Below are positions 12,870 through 25,136 of a stretch of DNA of 64,000 bases, one piece after another. Both the position numbers and the translations under genes were made by a program. Numbering within the stretch: position 1 is the first letter of the stretch; the number at the start of each line of letters is the position of its first letter. The notes under the pieces are model-generated. The model searched no databases. It saw only the letters and a program-made list of their open reading frames with translations, and was not told the origin of the DNA. This DNA is from Lycocorax pyrrhopterus obiensis (taxonomy: Eukaryota; Chordata; Aves; Passeriformes; Paradisaeidae): contig JACSVZ010000002.1 in the NCBI GenBank assembly GCA_014706295.1, positions 109,690,930 to 109,754,929 of the forward strand, written 5' to 3'.

Positions 12870-15800
12870 GTAAGTATCTGTGTGCTGTAGACAAAGTAAG
12901 CTTTGTTGTAGGAGTTGCTTGCACCAAGTGTAGATACTACAGCTCTGAACACAGCGGGAGGCAGGTGTGGCTTGTCCAGCTCAATGCATCACAAGTGCAA
13001 ATTTGCTGGCAGGGGTATTGAGTGTAATAGTGCTCTTCTGGTGTGACTTCACTTGAAAAATCAATGGGATATATACATACAGTCACATACTGGGACACAA
13101 CATTGGAATGTGTCCCTTCTCCTCAAGACATGTCCATGCGATTTCATGGAGTTTCAGCACTTTGGGATGTATTGATGCTGAGAACATCAGTTCTGTCATC
13201 TAGAGACTCTTAACTTCAGTGTATCACAGGTATGTCTTGACACAAGGCACCAGAGAAAATTTTGTCAAATCTTGTCAAAACGGGTGTCAGAGTTCTCACT
13301 GACTTCAGTGAAGCTGTGGCTTCACTGAGCCCTGAAGAATTGTATGAGTCTGCAGAAAAAGTGTGTCTTGAACTGCCAAGTCACTTGAAAAGAGTCTATT
13401 ATCCTTATGTTTTGAATTGTTGAGAAAGCAAGATTATTTTTTGGTATAGTAGCATGTCACTACTTTTTTTCTTCAGGAGTCAAGAAACCCAAAGCAGAAA
13501 GAAAATGTATTTGTGCAGGGGAATGTACCACTTTGGATAGGTTTTTTCCTAAAACATGTCCACTACCCATAGTGGCAGTCGCTTAGATTTTCTCATTTTT
13601 CAACTTGGCTTACCTTTGCTTCCTGGGTCCTTAATAAAAAAAGGGGAAAAAAACATTAAATTTCCCATAAAATTAAGGAAAAAGCAAGACATCGGTTGGA
13701 AGAAAGGTACAAAGAAATTAACTTGGAAAAAATATTCCAAAAATACTGTCTTTAAAGTATTTCTCTTATTCTGGTATATTTCCTAAGAAAATATCTTTCT
13801 TAAAAATGTTCTCAGGGCTCCTGACTGAAGTATTTCAGGCAGCAGCTATTAGAATTGCATTTACATGCTGCATCCATGTTAGTGGCTGCTGGAACTGTTC
13901 TAGTCTGTAATTATTATATGTATTTCCCTTTGTCCGTCCTGAATATTTGTATGTAACATCTCTAAGGGCAAGTGCACACCAGCCATTGTGGGCTGTGCAA
14001 CACCTGGACAGTTCACCGAACCTGCCTGACATTTTCAGGATAAATCATGCTGATGGTCTTCCTTATGTGGTTATAGCAGAACTTCTTCAAGGTGTAAGAG
14101 AGTGCTCTGTTCTTCAGAGACAAGGTGCCTCTGACAGATACACAGTGCCAAATCCCTGTCACACTCAATTGCCAGTTAAAACCCCTGCACCTCTTTATGG
14201 AAGAGTGCTGGGAGGACGTTGTTCTTTTGAAGAAATGATCCGGAGTTGGATCTGCTGAGCTCCCTCACTGCTGTGCCTGGCCCTGCTGGCACGTCAGGGA
14301 TAATTTCACAGGGCAGATTTTGGCCATCCTTAAGGGAAATAGAGAGAGACAGGGAGCTTGAAACTAAAAGAGAAGCCTCTGTTCCCTGTTGGCTGGGGGA
14401 TCTTGAAGGCCTGGGGATATATCAGAATATAAAAGATAGGGAAAACTGGGCTACTGTGAACGGATTAAATGCATTTAGGCAAGGCAAGGGGAAGATACCA
14501 TAATTAAGTAGGAACTGATCCAAATCTTTGCTGTGAAATTAACACCTTCCCTTATTCCTAAATATACAGACAATTTAGAGTGATGGGAAGTGAGAACAAA
14601 CCACCATCTATTCTGTTTTATGACAGTTCCTCTTTATTCATAGATTGATGGTAATATAACTTGGCAATATATATTGGCTATAATGATGCACGAGTGAAAA
14701 ACCTGTAAGTTGTGGAGGTATCATGATCTACAGCGTAATTCACACAAATTAACTGAGGGGAGAGGTGTGCTACAGAACCTCATCAAGAATATCTTCCTGC
14801 TGATGCAATTTTTATTTTTAAACATAAGGGAAGTTGAGAGAAACAGCTCTGGGCAGGAATCCAGGCAAAAAGGGGTTTATACATGCATTAGATGGAAGAA
14901 TTTTGGCAACAAAACAGTATCCTTTTCTTAGCTTCTAGCTTAAACGGGGACAAGTGCTCCCTGCATTACTATAGAGACTTTCCTTTTGATTGTTCTTCCA
15001 CCTTTGACTGGCACCAGACAGAAAGGCTACATGAGTTGCTTGTTTTACTGGTGCCACACAAAATTTTGAATTAAGCAAGGAATACATCTAAGGCTTTGTC
15101 TAGAGAGGTAGTCATCAAGATGTCATAAACCTGATGGTAGAACTCCTCCCACTGATGGAAGGGTCATTTTGCCTCTCTGTACATAAGAATAGCAACATGA
15201 AAGGAAGTCTAGACTGCAGATATGACAAATGGCATGGCCAGTGCACCATGGAGGTATTTTTCAAATCCATCCTGCATTGGCCTGACTTCGTGTCCATCTT
15301 AAGCCTGTGGGAGCATTATTTTTGACATCAGTGTAAACAGGTTAGAGCAGGCTGGAGCACTTTGGAAAATTCCTCCTATTTAATTTGGTTTATTACTGTG
15401 GATATATGTTGTGCCATAGCATGCCTTTATTACGCAGTGTATTTCGATAGCAGTAAGTTTTTCTGTCTCCTTGAGGACAGTTAATTCAGTATCAGTAGCT
15501 CACTTTTATCAGAAAGCTTAATCACTCACTTTCAGGAGTTTAAAAATAACCTCAGAAAGATATAATTTATAGTCAATAGCTGAGTTTTCCTTTGCTTTAC
15601 AATAAAGTCTATTGTGCTTGTTTTACCACATCACACAATTCTTTGTGTTTGAACATCCATTTGATATTCAAGTGGAACCTGAGGACTGTGACAGTGGGCA
15701 TCAGCCTTTAAGAAACTTGCTGTGGGAGAGCTCCAGATTAGTTTAATACCATTTTCTTCTTTATAAGAATTGACAAACTAATGCTAATCATGAAACCTTA

Positions 15801-16012
15801 GCAAAGCCTTGGAGTTTAACGACATTTGTACACAAGAGTAACTTTGCTTATGTAAACAGATTGATGACCCTTTATGCATAGAGGCTTTCATGCTTTTTGC
15901 TGAATCAGGGTCATAAGAATAGAGTATGTCCAATGTATTACTTAGATCATATACATATTAAACTGACAGTTTAATTAATTATCTCTTTTCCATTTTATTC
16001 TGCCTGCAAAAG
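12870..16012. other. DTNA: DTNA intron, 5' portion
   Basis: About 3.1 kb with no recognised gene, repeat family or RNA. Short open frames at 13556-14503 match nothing known to me. Confidence 0.75.
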
Positions 16013-16021
16013 AGATACTTG
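16013..16021 (+). CDS. DTNA: DTNA 9-nt alternative microexon (Asp-Thr-Trp)
   Basis: The nine bases agatacttg lie between an acceptor (a pyrimidine-rich stretch, then ctgcaaaag) and a strong gtgagt donor. Joined to GT from the exon at 12745 and G from the exon at 17464, they read GTA GAT ACT TGG, that is Val-Asp-Thr-Trp. From memory, some mammalian DTNA isoforms read HIVDTWPPRPVTS where others read HIVPPRPVTS, so this microexon explains the insertion exactly. It is symmetric (9 nt) and in-frame whether included or skipped. The call rests on this coding match plus splice sites, not on transcript evidence. Confidence 0.75.
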
Positions 16022-17463
16022 GTGAGTATTTTTCTTCTTTAGTACACTTGTTGGAGGAAAAGCTTGGAAAAATTGTGATAAACTCAGTATTACCAAAAAA
16101 AATAACATCAAACACTTCTGTGTAAGTACATGAAGGACAAAGGACTGATTCTCAAATTCATGACTGATCAGAACTGGAGGTTTTCATGTGGTTCTGCAGA
16201 TGCAGGGTTAGGTTAAAACTGTATTTTCATATAAATAAATAACACTTCACATCCTACCTCTTTCTGTTCACGGTTTTAAACTTCTCAAAATCAGTGTGGC
16301 ATTGTCACGCTGAGAAATTCATTTGGATTTTTCAAATACCGTAGATTTGCCTGTTTCATAACAAGTTACAGGACAAAATACATAGTCATAGTTCCCTTCT
16401 ATGCAGATCTGGCTTTCTTGCAAATGCTTTGGTTGACCAGTTGTCTTGCACAATTGGAGCCCAGTGAATATTTTGCAGATGGCTACTACATTTTGATTTG
16501 CACATCTGCAGAATTCAAAATGCAAGATAGGTTTTCCACAGAGCCTGAAGGGAATATTAACCAATTTGAGGTCTGAATTATATGTGGCTTCAGATTCTAC
16601 TCATATCTGATTGAAAGCCCTGTGATTTTAATAACGTACCTTTTAGTTGTTCCTGAGCAGATGGATCTTTTGCCCAATGTTGCATAAGAAGTCTGCTAAG
16701 AAGGGGAAATTTCTCCTTAATGGATACAGAAGGATAAAATTATACACAGATTATTTTTAAGAGTAGACAGCAAAAGTGGAGGAAAATTCCTTCTTGTTTC
16801 ATTTTTTTGTGAAAGCAGAAAATAAAGAATGTAATAATAAAATCATCATTACTAATGGGTCCCCTTGAACTAAATACTTACTCTAAATTTTGACTTGGGG
16901 GTTTGATGTACCAGCTAAAAAGCTTTGCCATCAAAGTTTAGTTCTGCATGTATTTTCTGGGCTGCTGAGGGCTTGGGTACAGTGTGGTCACTATGTGGAT
17001 GTGGTTGCATGGAGCTTAGCACCAGGGATAACTTCATGAAAAGATGTGTCATTTATTGGCAGTTCCCCCCTGCAGACCTCCATGCTGCCGCAGAGAACTG
17101 ACTGCCAGTGCTCATCCTGGCTGGTTCAAAGCAGGGACTGCACCCTGGACTGTTGCCTCTGGAAAGGAGCAATGGCATAGCGGCTATTCTACCAAAGCAG
17201 GGAAAAATGTCAAGCAGGTTGCTTAAAACTCACCTCAGAACACACAAAGGCATTCATCATTTCCCTCCAGGCCTAAGTACCAGTGTATTTTTATCAACTT
17301 CTCAAAACCACAGCATCTATGATTTGGAACTATTGCTACGTAAAGCAGAAGATGCCAGTTGCAGTGTTACTTGAAACAAGCTCATTCTGTTCTGTGTAAA
17401 TACTCTTGCTGATGGAGGGGTTTTTGGTGCAAAATTAATGCAGCTGGATATTTTGCCTTTCAG
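16022..17463. other. DTNA: DTNA intron after the microexon
   Basis: 1.4 kb with nothing recognised. It ends in a tattttgcctttcag acceptor. Confidence 0.8.
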
Positions 17464-17546
17464 GCCCCCCCCCGACCTGTAACCAGCATGAACGACACAC
17501 TCTTCTCCCATTCTGTTCCCTCAGGAAGTCCCTTTGCAAACAGAAG
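17464..17546 (+). CDS. DTNA: DTNA exon: Ser/Pro-rich linker, frameshifted as given
   Basis: 83-nt exon after tttgcctttcag and before gtgag. From 17473 the conserved frame reads RPVTSMNDTLFSHSVPSGSP and then FANR, leaving AG. The start is odd: it opens with G followed by nine C. The previous exon (or the microexon) leaves two bases, so the frame stays open only with seven or ten C. With nine, translation runs V-P-P-P-D-L-stop. All other exons in the window join in frame, so this is either a homopolymer error in the assembly or a real one-base indel. The exon would be symmetric (81 or 84 nt) if corrected, and skipping it also preserves the frame. Confidence 0.88.
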
Positions 17547-18979
17547 GTGAGTTCTTATCCTTATTTATGTCAAACAATTATATGATAGTGGTGGAAGTTT
17601 CAATTTTCAGTTCCCTCACAGGGGTGAAAAAAAGCCAGACTGTCTCACAAAGTAAAATCAAGAGATATGAGCAGAGAAATGCCTTGGTTAATTTGGGCTG
17701 ATACCCAGACATCTGAACGGAGAGCTGGATTTAAGGCACCCCAAGCTCCCCGCAGCAGAGCACTGAATTTGAGCTCTCGTTTGAACCATTCTGACCCACT
17801 AAAATGTGCTCACGTGCAACTCAGGCACTCTCCCATAGGGACAATGGCTGGTGAAGAAGCCATTTTGTAACAGCACTATGGGAATAGGAACTGGGATGTG
17901 CCATTGCCTGCTGGGAATGCCTGCATCATACTGCAAGATACGGGTGAACAAAGAGAAAATGTCTTCATGCTTGCAAGATAATAGCAAGGCATCCTTTTCC
18001 CTGTTAAAACCATTCCGATTTTCATTAAAGGCTACAAGGGAGAAGGAGTAGTCTTGGAGTATGGTGACTGACCCTTCAGTAAACAAGCCAGGGAAGTCTC
18101 GTCAGAAACATTAATCCCAAAGAGGAGGTGCTTGCAGCTGACTGTGTACATTTTGACTCAATATTTTGGCTCATCCAGCCGAAATATGTGTGTAGCATTT
18201 GCTGGCTGTCTGCCCCAATATATGTAAGCCTACAAATGTACATAGGTAAGAAGGTGGCAGGAAAATAACTTCCTGCTGTCGTAGGGAAGATGAGCAATGT
18301 GTCTTCCTTGGGTGCATTTTATTGCTTGATTCCTGCTGTGTGTGTCAGTGCTTCAGCGTTCCCAAATGACTAAACACAATCTCTGGGTATGCACAGCTGC
18401 ATATTTTAACACCAAAACTGAAACCAAACCTGCGGTGTACACTGCAAAATCAGAGTAAAGATGGTTTACTATTTCTTCGATTTATGAATTTTGTTACCAC
18501 GAGCTGTAAACTGTAAATTCTCAGTGTTATCTTAGTGCAAGTGGGTGTGACTGATGTGCTTTTCGAAAGCCAGTCCCAAAGCAGCCCCCAAGGCCAGATT
18601 TGCTGCCTATACAGAGAGACTGCAAATGCAGACTCATTTCTGTTGTTGGAATATATGGGGGTTTATGTTCACGGCAGGGTAATGTATTTGTACCTTCTCC
18701 AGGAGAGGTCATTAAGAGCAGTGCTCTTTAGGAGTGTTGCTGATGCTTCTGCTTATTCCCAAGAAGTCCCTGTGCCCGATCAACAGTAGTGTACTTTGCT
18801 CCTTAGGCCAGAGACCTGCAGTAACACTCACGGCACTGTCACCTGTGCTGCTTGTCTTCTTTGCATGTAAAACATACCTGATTATTTTACTTTTGTCATC
18901 TTTAGTAACTGACTGTCTTTAACTCTCAGGGTTAAACATACATGCTTCCTCAGCTGTTAGAATTCCTTTTTTTTTCTAG
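17547..18979. other. DTNA: DTNA intron
   Basis: 1.4 kb before the candidate short-isoform terminal exon. No exon or repeat was recognised. Confidence 0.75.
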
Positions 18980-19365
18980 GAAACACTCCTTGATGAGAAT
19001 CCCCTGAAGGCAGGTGATAGTACCACCCCCCCTCAAGCATAGGTACCTAGCCTTCCTTTTAAGTGGATAGTTTGACATCCTTATACAGTTTAACGTTTCC
19101 ATGATGCAGCAGTCGTTCTGGCTCTTTTAGAGTTAACTGTACCCTGATATGTAAGGTAATTACATTGATTGTATATTAGAAGTTTTGTAACTTTTGTTTC
19201 ATTGACGTAGCAGGATTTTAGGAGTTTGACAGCTTATTCTCTGTATTTTTATTTTCACCTTTTACAAATTTAATTTGCATCTTTTTATTGGAAAGAAAAA
19301 GCACTCTACAGTAAACAGCCAAGTCAGTATTCTTTCTAAATAAATTGGATTTATTGTTACAAACC
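18980..19365 (+). CDS. DTNA: Probable alternative terminal exon (short DTNA isoform), mostly 3' UTR
   Basis: A long T tract and ctag form a good acceptor at 18979. Joined to AG from the exon at 17464, the frame reads RKHSLMRIP and then TGA at 19005-19007, adding a short unique C-terminus. AT-rich UTR-like sequence follows, with an AATAAA at 19339-19344 and GT-rich sequence after it. The position is right for the alpha-dystrobrevin-3 type of transcript, which stops before the syntrophin-binding and coiled-coil regions. There is no downstream donor in the expected place. The right end is estimated. A second frame here (ETLLDENPLKAGDSTTPPQA, stop) looks protein-like but does not fit the phase of the upstream exon. 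Confidence 0.5.
19339..19344 (+). promoter_or_regulatory. DTNA: Poly(A) signal AATAAA, intronic
   Basis: Canonical hexamer in tctaaataaattgg, about 330 bases after the stop codon of the candidate short-isoform terminal exon, followed within 60 bases by T/GT-rich sequence. Confidence 0.5.
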
Positions 19366-22300
19366 CTCTCTGAACACTCTCCTCTCTGTGTATTCTCTTT
19401 GAGGTATTAACAAGCTTTCATTGTTTGAATCATTCAGGTTACTTGGGGGTATAAATGCAGCCAGTCCTGTGGCTGATGAGCATTCTCTTATAAAGCAGTA
19501 TGTAAATCAGCTTCACAACAATTCACGGTCAGTATGAGAGCACTAACCTACTAATCGCAGTAGTTCTGTAGCTCATGCACTAAATCATTAGCAATTCTGC
19601 TAAACTACTCAAAATATTCTTTAAGGAAGGCTCTCATGGGCTAGAGGGTTTCTGTGGCTCTAATTAGTCTTTTGAATAGACTTCCTGCTGGCTGTGGGCT
19701 TTGCCAACTTCTCTTGCTTCTGCGCAGCACAAATCTTTTATTTTACCCCTTCACATAGGATTAATACTCATGTGTCTAGTGGAAGTTGGAAATACTGCTT
19801 TTGAAAAGTGAGAAAACTACACCTTTGTGGTTCCATCATCGGTGTATGAGTTGCCTGTTGTGTTCTTGACCAAGGAATGAAAGAGGCTTGCACAAAAGCC
19901 TGGAAATGACTCCAGGTCTCACAGCCAGCCTCCTCTGCCACAGCTCTTGCTGTGGGTGGTTGCTGTTCTGCCATTAGTGCTGCTTGCCAATAACCCTCCC
20001 CAGACCCCTCAGCTTTGCTTTACAAAATGACCACAGGAAAGGCGGATCTAAGTCCTACTGAAGCTAATGAAAACTTCCCATTTACACAGTGAGCACTGGG
20101 TTTGGACCCATGCCTCTCGTTGCTGCACCCTTTTTCCAGCATTCCCTCACATCTCAGTGACCTAAAGGAAGATCCTATTTCATTCTGCATAAAAGAAATA
20201 CACAATTGCATAAGAACAGTTTCCCCATCTGTTTTTTTATGTGGAGTGTAATATCCTTTCCTTTTTTTTTTTGTTTTCTTATTAATCCATGAGCGTTAAC
20301 TATAATTCAATAAGAATTATAGATACCACGGTACTTTTCTGCTACATGCCAAGATATTCAGTCTGGGTTAGACTAATAACAGTATCTTCATTCATTCTTT
20401 TAAGTTTTACTGTTACTATTGCCCTGGGAAAATCAGGCCCCATTAGTGGAAGCTCATCCCCTTGTACATCAGAGAAACAGACTTTGATGGCTCTGTTTGC
20501 AGTTGTGCTGATTTTATATTAAATACTCCATTCTTCATAATAAGAAGAGTAAAAACTCAGAGTAAAATTTCTAGCTGGATGTAATCAACACTAAAAGCTC
20601 TGCTGGCTGTGTTTTCACTGCAGATAACTTATGGTTGCTTTAACTTGTGTTGCAGTCTAGTCCAGAGGTTTCAGATAGCTTTAAGTGAAGTTTTTATGTA
20701 ATTTGAATGTTTATTCAAAGGAGAATTGGCAGAGAGTGTCATTCGTAGCATTCCCATGATATTTATTTCAGCTACTTGTGTTCACAGAAGAACATAGCCG
20801 TTCTAAACAGTTTCTCCCTGTAGCAGCAAATGCTAAATTCAGCACACCAGCTCATTCTGCTGCTGGAAATGGACAGCATCTCCTAAGTTCAGCACACTAC
20901 CATCTTTATTTCTGGATTCATGGGTGAAAGGTGGAAATTAACTGGGAAGGTGGACAATCTTGTTAGAGGAAAGATCTTTGATAATTGGTAAATACAGTGA
21001 CAAATTGCACAGAACAGCTGAAAGGAGATGGAACATTATATACTATTTACACTTTAATTGCATCTGAAGGACAGATTTTGGGTGGGTACACAATTACTCT
21101 AAAGCTCAAAGGAAGCTGGGTTCAGGCTTTCCCTACGATGCTTTTTAATTTCTTCAAACTGCTTTAGAATCAAAGTCCACTTAAAATTTCTGTGCTTGTT
21201 TGCTTAGTTTGAGCCAGCACGTCCATAAGAGAGCTTTAATGAGGAGGCTGGCTTAGAAATTACAAGCACCTTTCTTCTAAATGTATGCAGTGTGGAAATT
21301 GGTATCAACAATATGCTCTGTACAGCTCAAGAACAGCTTTAAAGCACTCGTGTTAGAAAAGAATAAACAAAAATGTCTGTGATCTTCTCCCGGATACCAA
21401 ATCATGGTCATTTGCTGTGTTGCCAGCTAACGTGATTAAAACCACAAGGCCTGTAATTCTTCTGCTGTAGCTAATATTCAGAGGTTTTTCTCTCATTTGT
21501 TTTTGCAATTCCCTGTGGCCTAGAGGGCAGCAGAATGAGGGAATATTACTGCAGAGTAGGTAATGCCCTTGCAAACCCAATGGTTTGGATATGTTACATC
21601 AAAACAAGCAAACTGAGCATTATAGAAACTTTTGTCCGGTCAAGAGAAATAACTCTATACCCTGAATTAATGTTTTCTCCCTTATTTGAATACTTCTGTT
21701 CCCCAGCTGCAGTCTGTCGTGCTGATTCAAAGTATATAGCTGCCATAGTAATGGGTACAATCTCCTGCTCTTTCTTAATAAATGTTTTCTTTAAGCTGTT
21801 GAATTATTGAGCTTAGGTAGGATAAGATGAAACAGAATATTTTTTCTCACATTTTTCTCAGCCCCTCCTCCACAGCGAATGCATTTAGTTCTTCTAAAGG
21901 AGTAATAAATTGGAATAAATGGTGTGATGCAGCACATTCTGGTGAACTTGAAATGACTTGGCAATTGTGTGATAGATAGAAGGAATGCACTAGGATATCA
22001 GATACCCCTAGCCAAGGAGGAATTGAGTCTTATTTAATGCTGAGTCAGAATGGCTGGTGCCTTTTTTGAACTCCACATGAAGTTAAAGGAATTGGATATT
22101 CTACCTGGGCATAACAAGAGATTAGGCCAAATTTCTAGACAACAACTAACTTGGAGCAAAACATACTGGTTGCTGCTGTTCTCCATGTTTCTGTCTCAGA
22201 GGACCATGGTAGACTTCAACTGCATGTTGTCTTTGCGTGTTGTTTTCAGATCAAGATGAGAGTCCTTATTTCATCAGCAATATTCTACCTGGCTAAAGAA

Positions 22301-22599
22301 AAGGTTTATGTGTTTAATTGTTTAGTAGCCAGGTAGACACTAATGAGGGCATAACATTTGCACCAATATTGTTAGGTCTACATCTTTATAGACATCTGCT
22401 CATGGTTGGAAGGTTTGTCTCTAAATTTGGATGGGGAAGCATTATTTGGCATCTTAAAAGATGTTCCATTTTAGCAGGAATATATCTTTAAAATGTCTAT
22501 CCCATTTGGAAACTCACTGTGGCCAAAACGATCTCTGAAGTATTAGCTGTATTTTGGGAATATGTGGAGGGTGTAGGAAGATATGGAAGAACATGAAGG

Positions 22600-23620
22600 A
22601 CAAATATCAGCTCTTCCAAATGAAGAAGGGTTGAAGGCAGAATCAGGGATAAAGGTGAAAGGGATTATACAGGAGACAGCCTAACCTTGGTATCCAAAGA
22701 TACTGAAGTTATAAAATAGTCAGTAAGCTTCTGGAGGATAATAAACAAGAAATAACCACCATAGATTTGTCAAGAACAAATTATATCAACTGAACTAATT
22801 TATTCATTGACAGGTAACTGGTCCAATGGGTAAAAAAAGAAGCAGCAGATACAATACAGGTTGACCTTAGAAGGACTTTAGACATAATCCCAGATGACAG
22901 AGAAGTACCCAAAGAAAATAAGGACATAGGGAAATGGGTAAAAGAGCAACATTGAAAATGAATAATGGCATTTTCAGAAGTTTGCTGTCGCTTTAGGAAG
23001 AAGACATCTGCTGGGATGCTTGAAAGCTATCCTAAGTCAAACACTATGCACTATTTCTTGTAGTGACTTAATGGAAGCAATAGAGTGAATATATCCAATT
23101 TGCAGGTGGTACAAAGGTTGAAATGGTTTTGGAAAGAAGTGCTTGGAGAGCAGTTTCTAAATAAAAAAAATTATCTCAGTAGCAATGGTAGTAATTGATG
23201 TCCAAATGATCTGAAATCAATTACAGGAAATCCAGTAATTATAAGTGAAAAGTGCTGTAGCAAGGAAGCAAATAGTCAAATAAAAGATGGGAGCATAATT
23301 GGACGGATAGAAATATTTTAACAGAGGACCTAGGAGTTGCAGTGAACCACAAACTAATTGAAGTTAGCAATACGATTGTTAGATTGCGTTTGACCCTGGA
23401 ACATCATCTGGAAAGCCATTAAAACTCATTCCCCAGAGGAGGAGATATCTGCCTGGAGGTTTGCATCCAGTTTAGGGCAACAGCACAGGGGTAGATATGC
23501 TAACCAGCATATCTGGAGTCCAGAGGGCAAGTCCAGAAAAACCGAGAAAACATAACTTGTGAGAAGAGGTTGGAAGGTTAAAGTTTGCTTAATCAACTAA
23601 AAAGGAAAGGGGCGTGGATA
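22600..23620 (+). mobile_element. Ancient, heavily decayed CR1-type LINE relic
   Basis: A long purine-rich stretch carries scattered echoes of the CR1 reverse-transcriptase 3' region in order. One is atttgcaggtggtacaaagg near 23098. Others are gaggacctaggagttgcagt near 23323, tccagtttagggcaacagca near 23468 and gtgagaagaggttggaaggt near 23560. These correspond to the usual CR1 segments in which the template reads for a drifted protein on the plus strand. No frame is open. Boundaries are approximate. It is much older than the copy at 9394. Confidence 0.65.
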
Positions 23621-24263
23621 GACATGGTAGCAGTTGCTCGGTGAGTAATCCTTGCTTGCCTGTCTCTCCACACTAACTGTGTGGCTTCTGGAGCATGGGA
23701 GAGGAGAACTTGTGGTTGGTGGAGGGGTCATCACACCTCACTGTTAGAAAGCAAGGCACAAAACATGCCCTGGGGTCTCTGGTCTCCCACTGTGGCAACA
23801 TATTTATCTGTACTTTTAGAACTGAAAGGTGCATTTTTGGCTGAAATGGCACTCCCAGTACCCCTTGAATGCATTTTCCTTCTGTTACTGGGAAGAAAAT
23901 GTGTGGAAAACGCATCCTTCTAGATGGCATGGAGCATGTTTATCTGTATGGATATTGCCCCAGTGGAAGTGCAATACACATAAGTAGCATGCAGATGGGC
24001 AGATGGGCTTGTGAAACAAGCAGCTTTTCTTCCTGTGCAGTACAGCATTTCATTCAGCTATCTTACAAATTTATTATAAATCAATAGGCTTGAGTTCTTA
24101 GGACAACCTTTGGTCCCATCCTCTTGGGAACCCTGCTGCCAACCTTGCCCTCCCAAAAGGAGAGGAATTACATACATCTCATCTCACTGAATTCCTTCTT
24201 TGTCCTAATATTAAAGGTTTTGAAGATTTATCATGCACCACATTTGTGCAACATAATCTGCCT

Positions 24264-24276
24264 ACACACACACACA
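24264..24276. repeat. Short (CA)n microsatellite
   Basis: Six and a half uninterrupted CA units, followed by a loosely CA-rich stretch to about 24330. Confidence 0.8.
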
Positions 24277-25058
24277 GAGGCCCATACACCCCTGGATGCA
24301 CAGGTGCATACATGCTCACGCACCCATGAGGTGCCAAACCAAAAAAAAAGGTGAATAATTTTTAAAAAGAAGAAAGTAAAATATGATTTCGTTTTGCTTT
24401 GTTGTTTCTTAAACTGAAAAATGCCGCAGCATGAAAAACAAATTAACATTTTCAATGTTTCCGATTTTTAGCCAGTGGTAGCTTGTTAACATGGGTATTT
24501 AAGTGTTGGGAAAGATGCAGCTACTGCAATCCATTAAATACTGTAATTAGGGGAAAAAGTGTGTTTAGTGGACTATATATTATTTTAAATCAACAGAAGA
24601 ACAGTACTTCTGAAAATTAAACTGCTGTATCCCATCACTGCATCTAAATAAATGCCTTTCCATAGATTATTGAAACCATCTTACAGTTAATGTGGGGAAA
24701 AGCAATTTAGCTGTTATGGTGAAACTTTCCCAGATTGAAAGCAGCATTTGAGATCGTGTTTATCTCGGACTCCATCCGGAAAATACACAAGCCTTCATCT
24801 CTTCATTTGTGAGAGAAGCACATTTTGTTTGTCATTTCTGTAGTGGAGGCTTTAATAGTTTGCTTTTGGAGAACAGGAGGGAAAACTCATAATTCCTGAT
24901 TTTGCATTTCCTGAAGTTTTCTATAATTTCTTTAAAGCTTCTATTGTTATTTTTATTCAGTCCAGGACACTCGAATGAGCTTCTCCAGACTCTGTTCTAT
25001 AATGAATTTCAGACATCACTGTTTACCCTCTTCTTAGTTTTCCTGTCTTATTAACTAG

Positions 25059-25136
25059 TTCTCCTTCCAAGAATACTGAAGTAGAGCAGAGCAAACAGCT
25101 GGCTAGGGCTGCTCCAGCTTTCTTGAAAGGCAAAGG
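25059..25136 (+). CDS. DTNA: DTNA cassette exon: syntrophin-binding region, part 1
   Basis: 78-nt exon after ttaactag and before gtaagt. With AG from upstream it reads S-SPSKNTEVEQSKQLARAAPA and then FLKGK, leaving GG. It matches the SPPKDSEVEQNKLLARAAPAF segment of alpha-dystrobrevin, part of the variable region that carries a syntrophin-binding site. The length is a multiple of three and the phases on both sides match, so it can be included or skipped without changing the frame. The segment before EVEQ is the least conserved part. Confidence 0.93.

Larger units (their letters stand above)
19366..25058. other. DTNA: DTNA intron with decayed CR1
   Basis: 5.7 kb. It contains a decayed CR1 relic (about 22600-23620) and a short CA run at 24264-24276. 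The rest is featureless to me. Confidence 0.75.
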
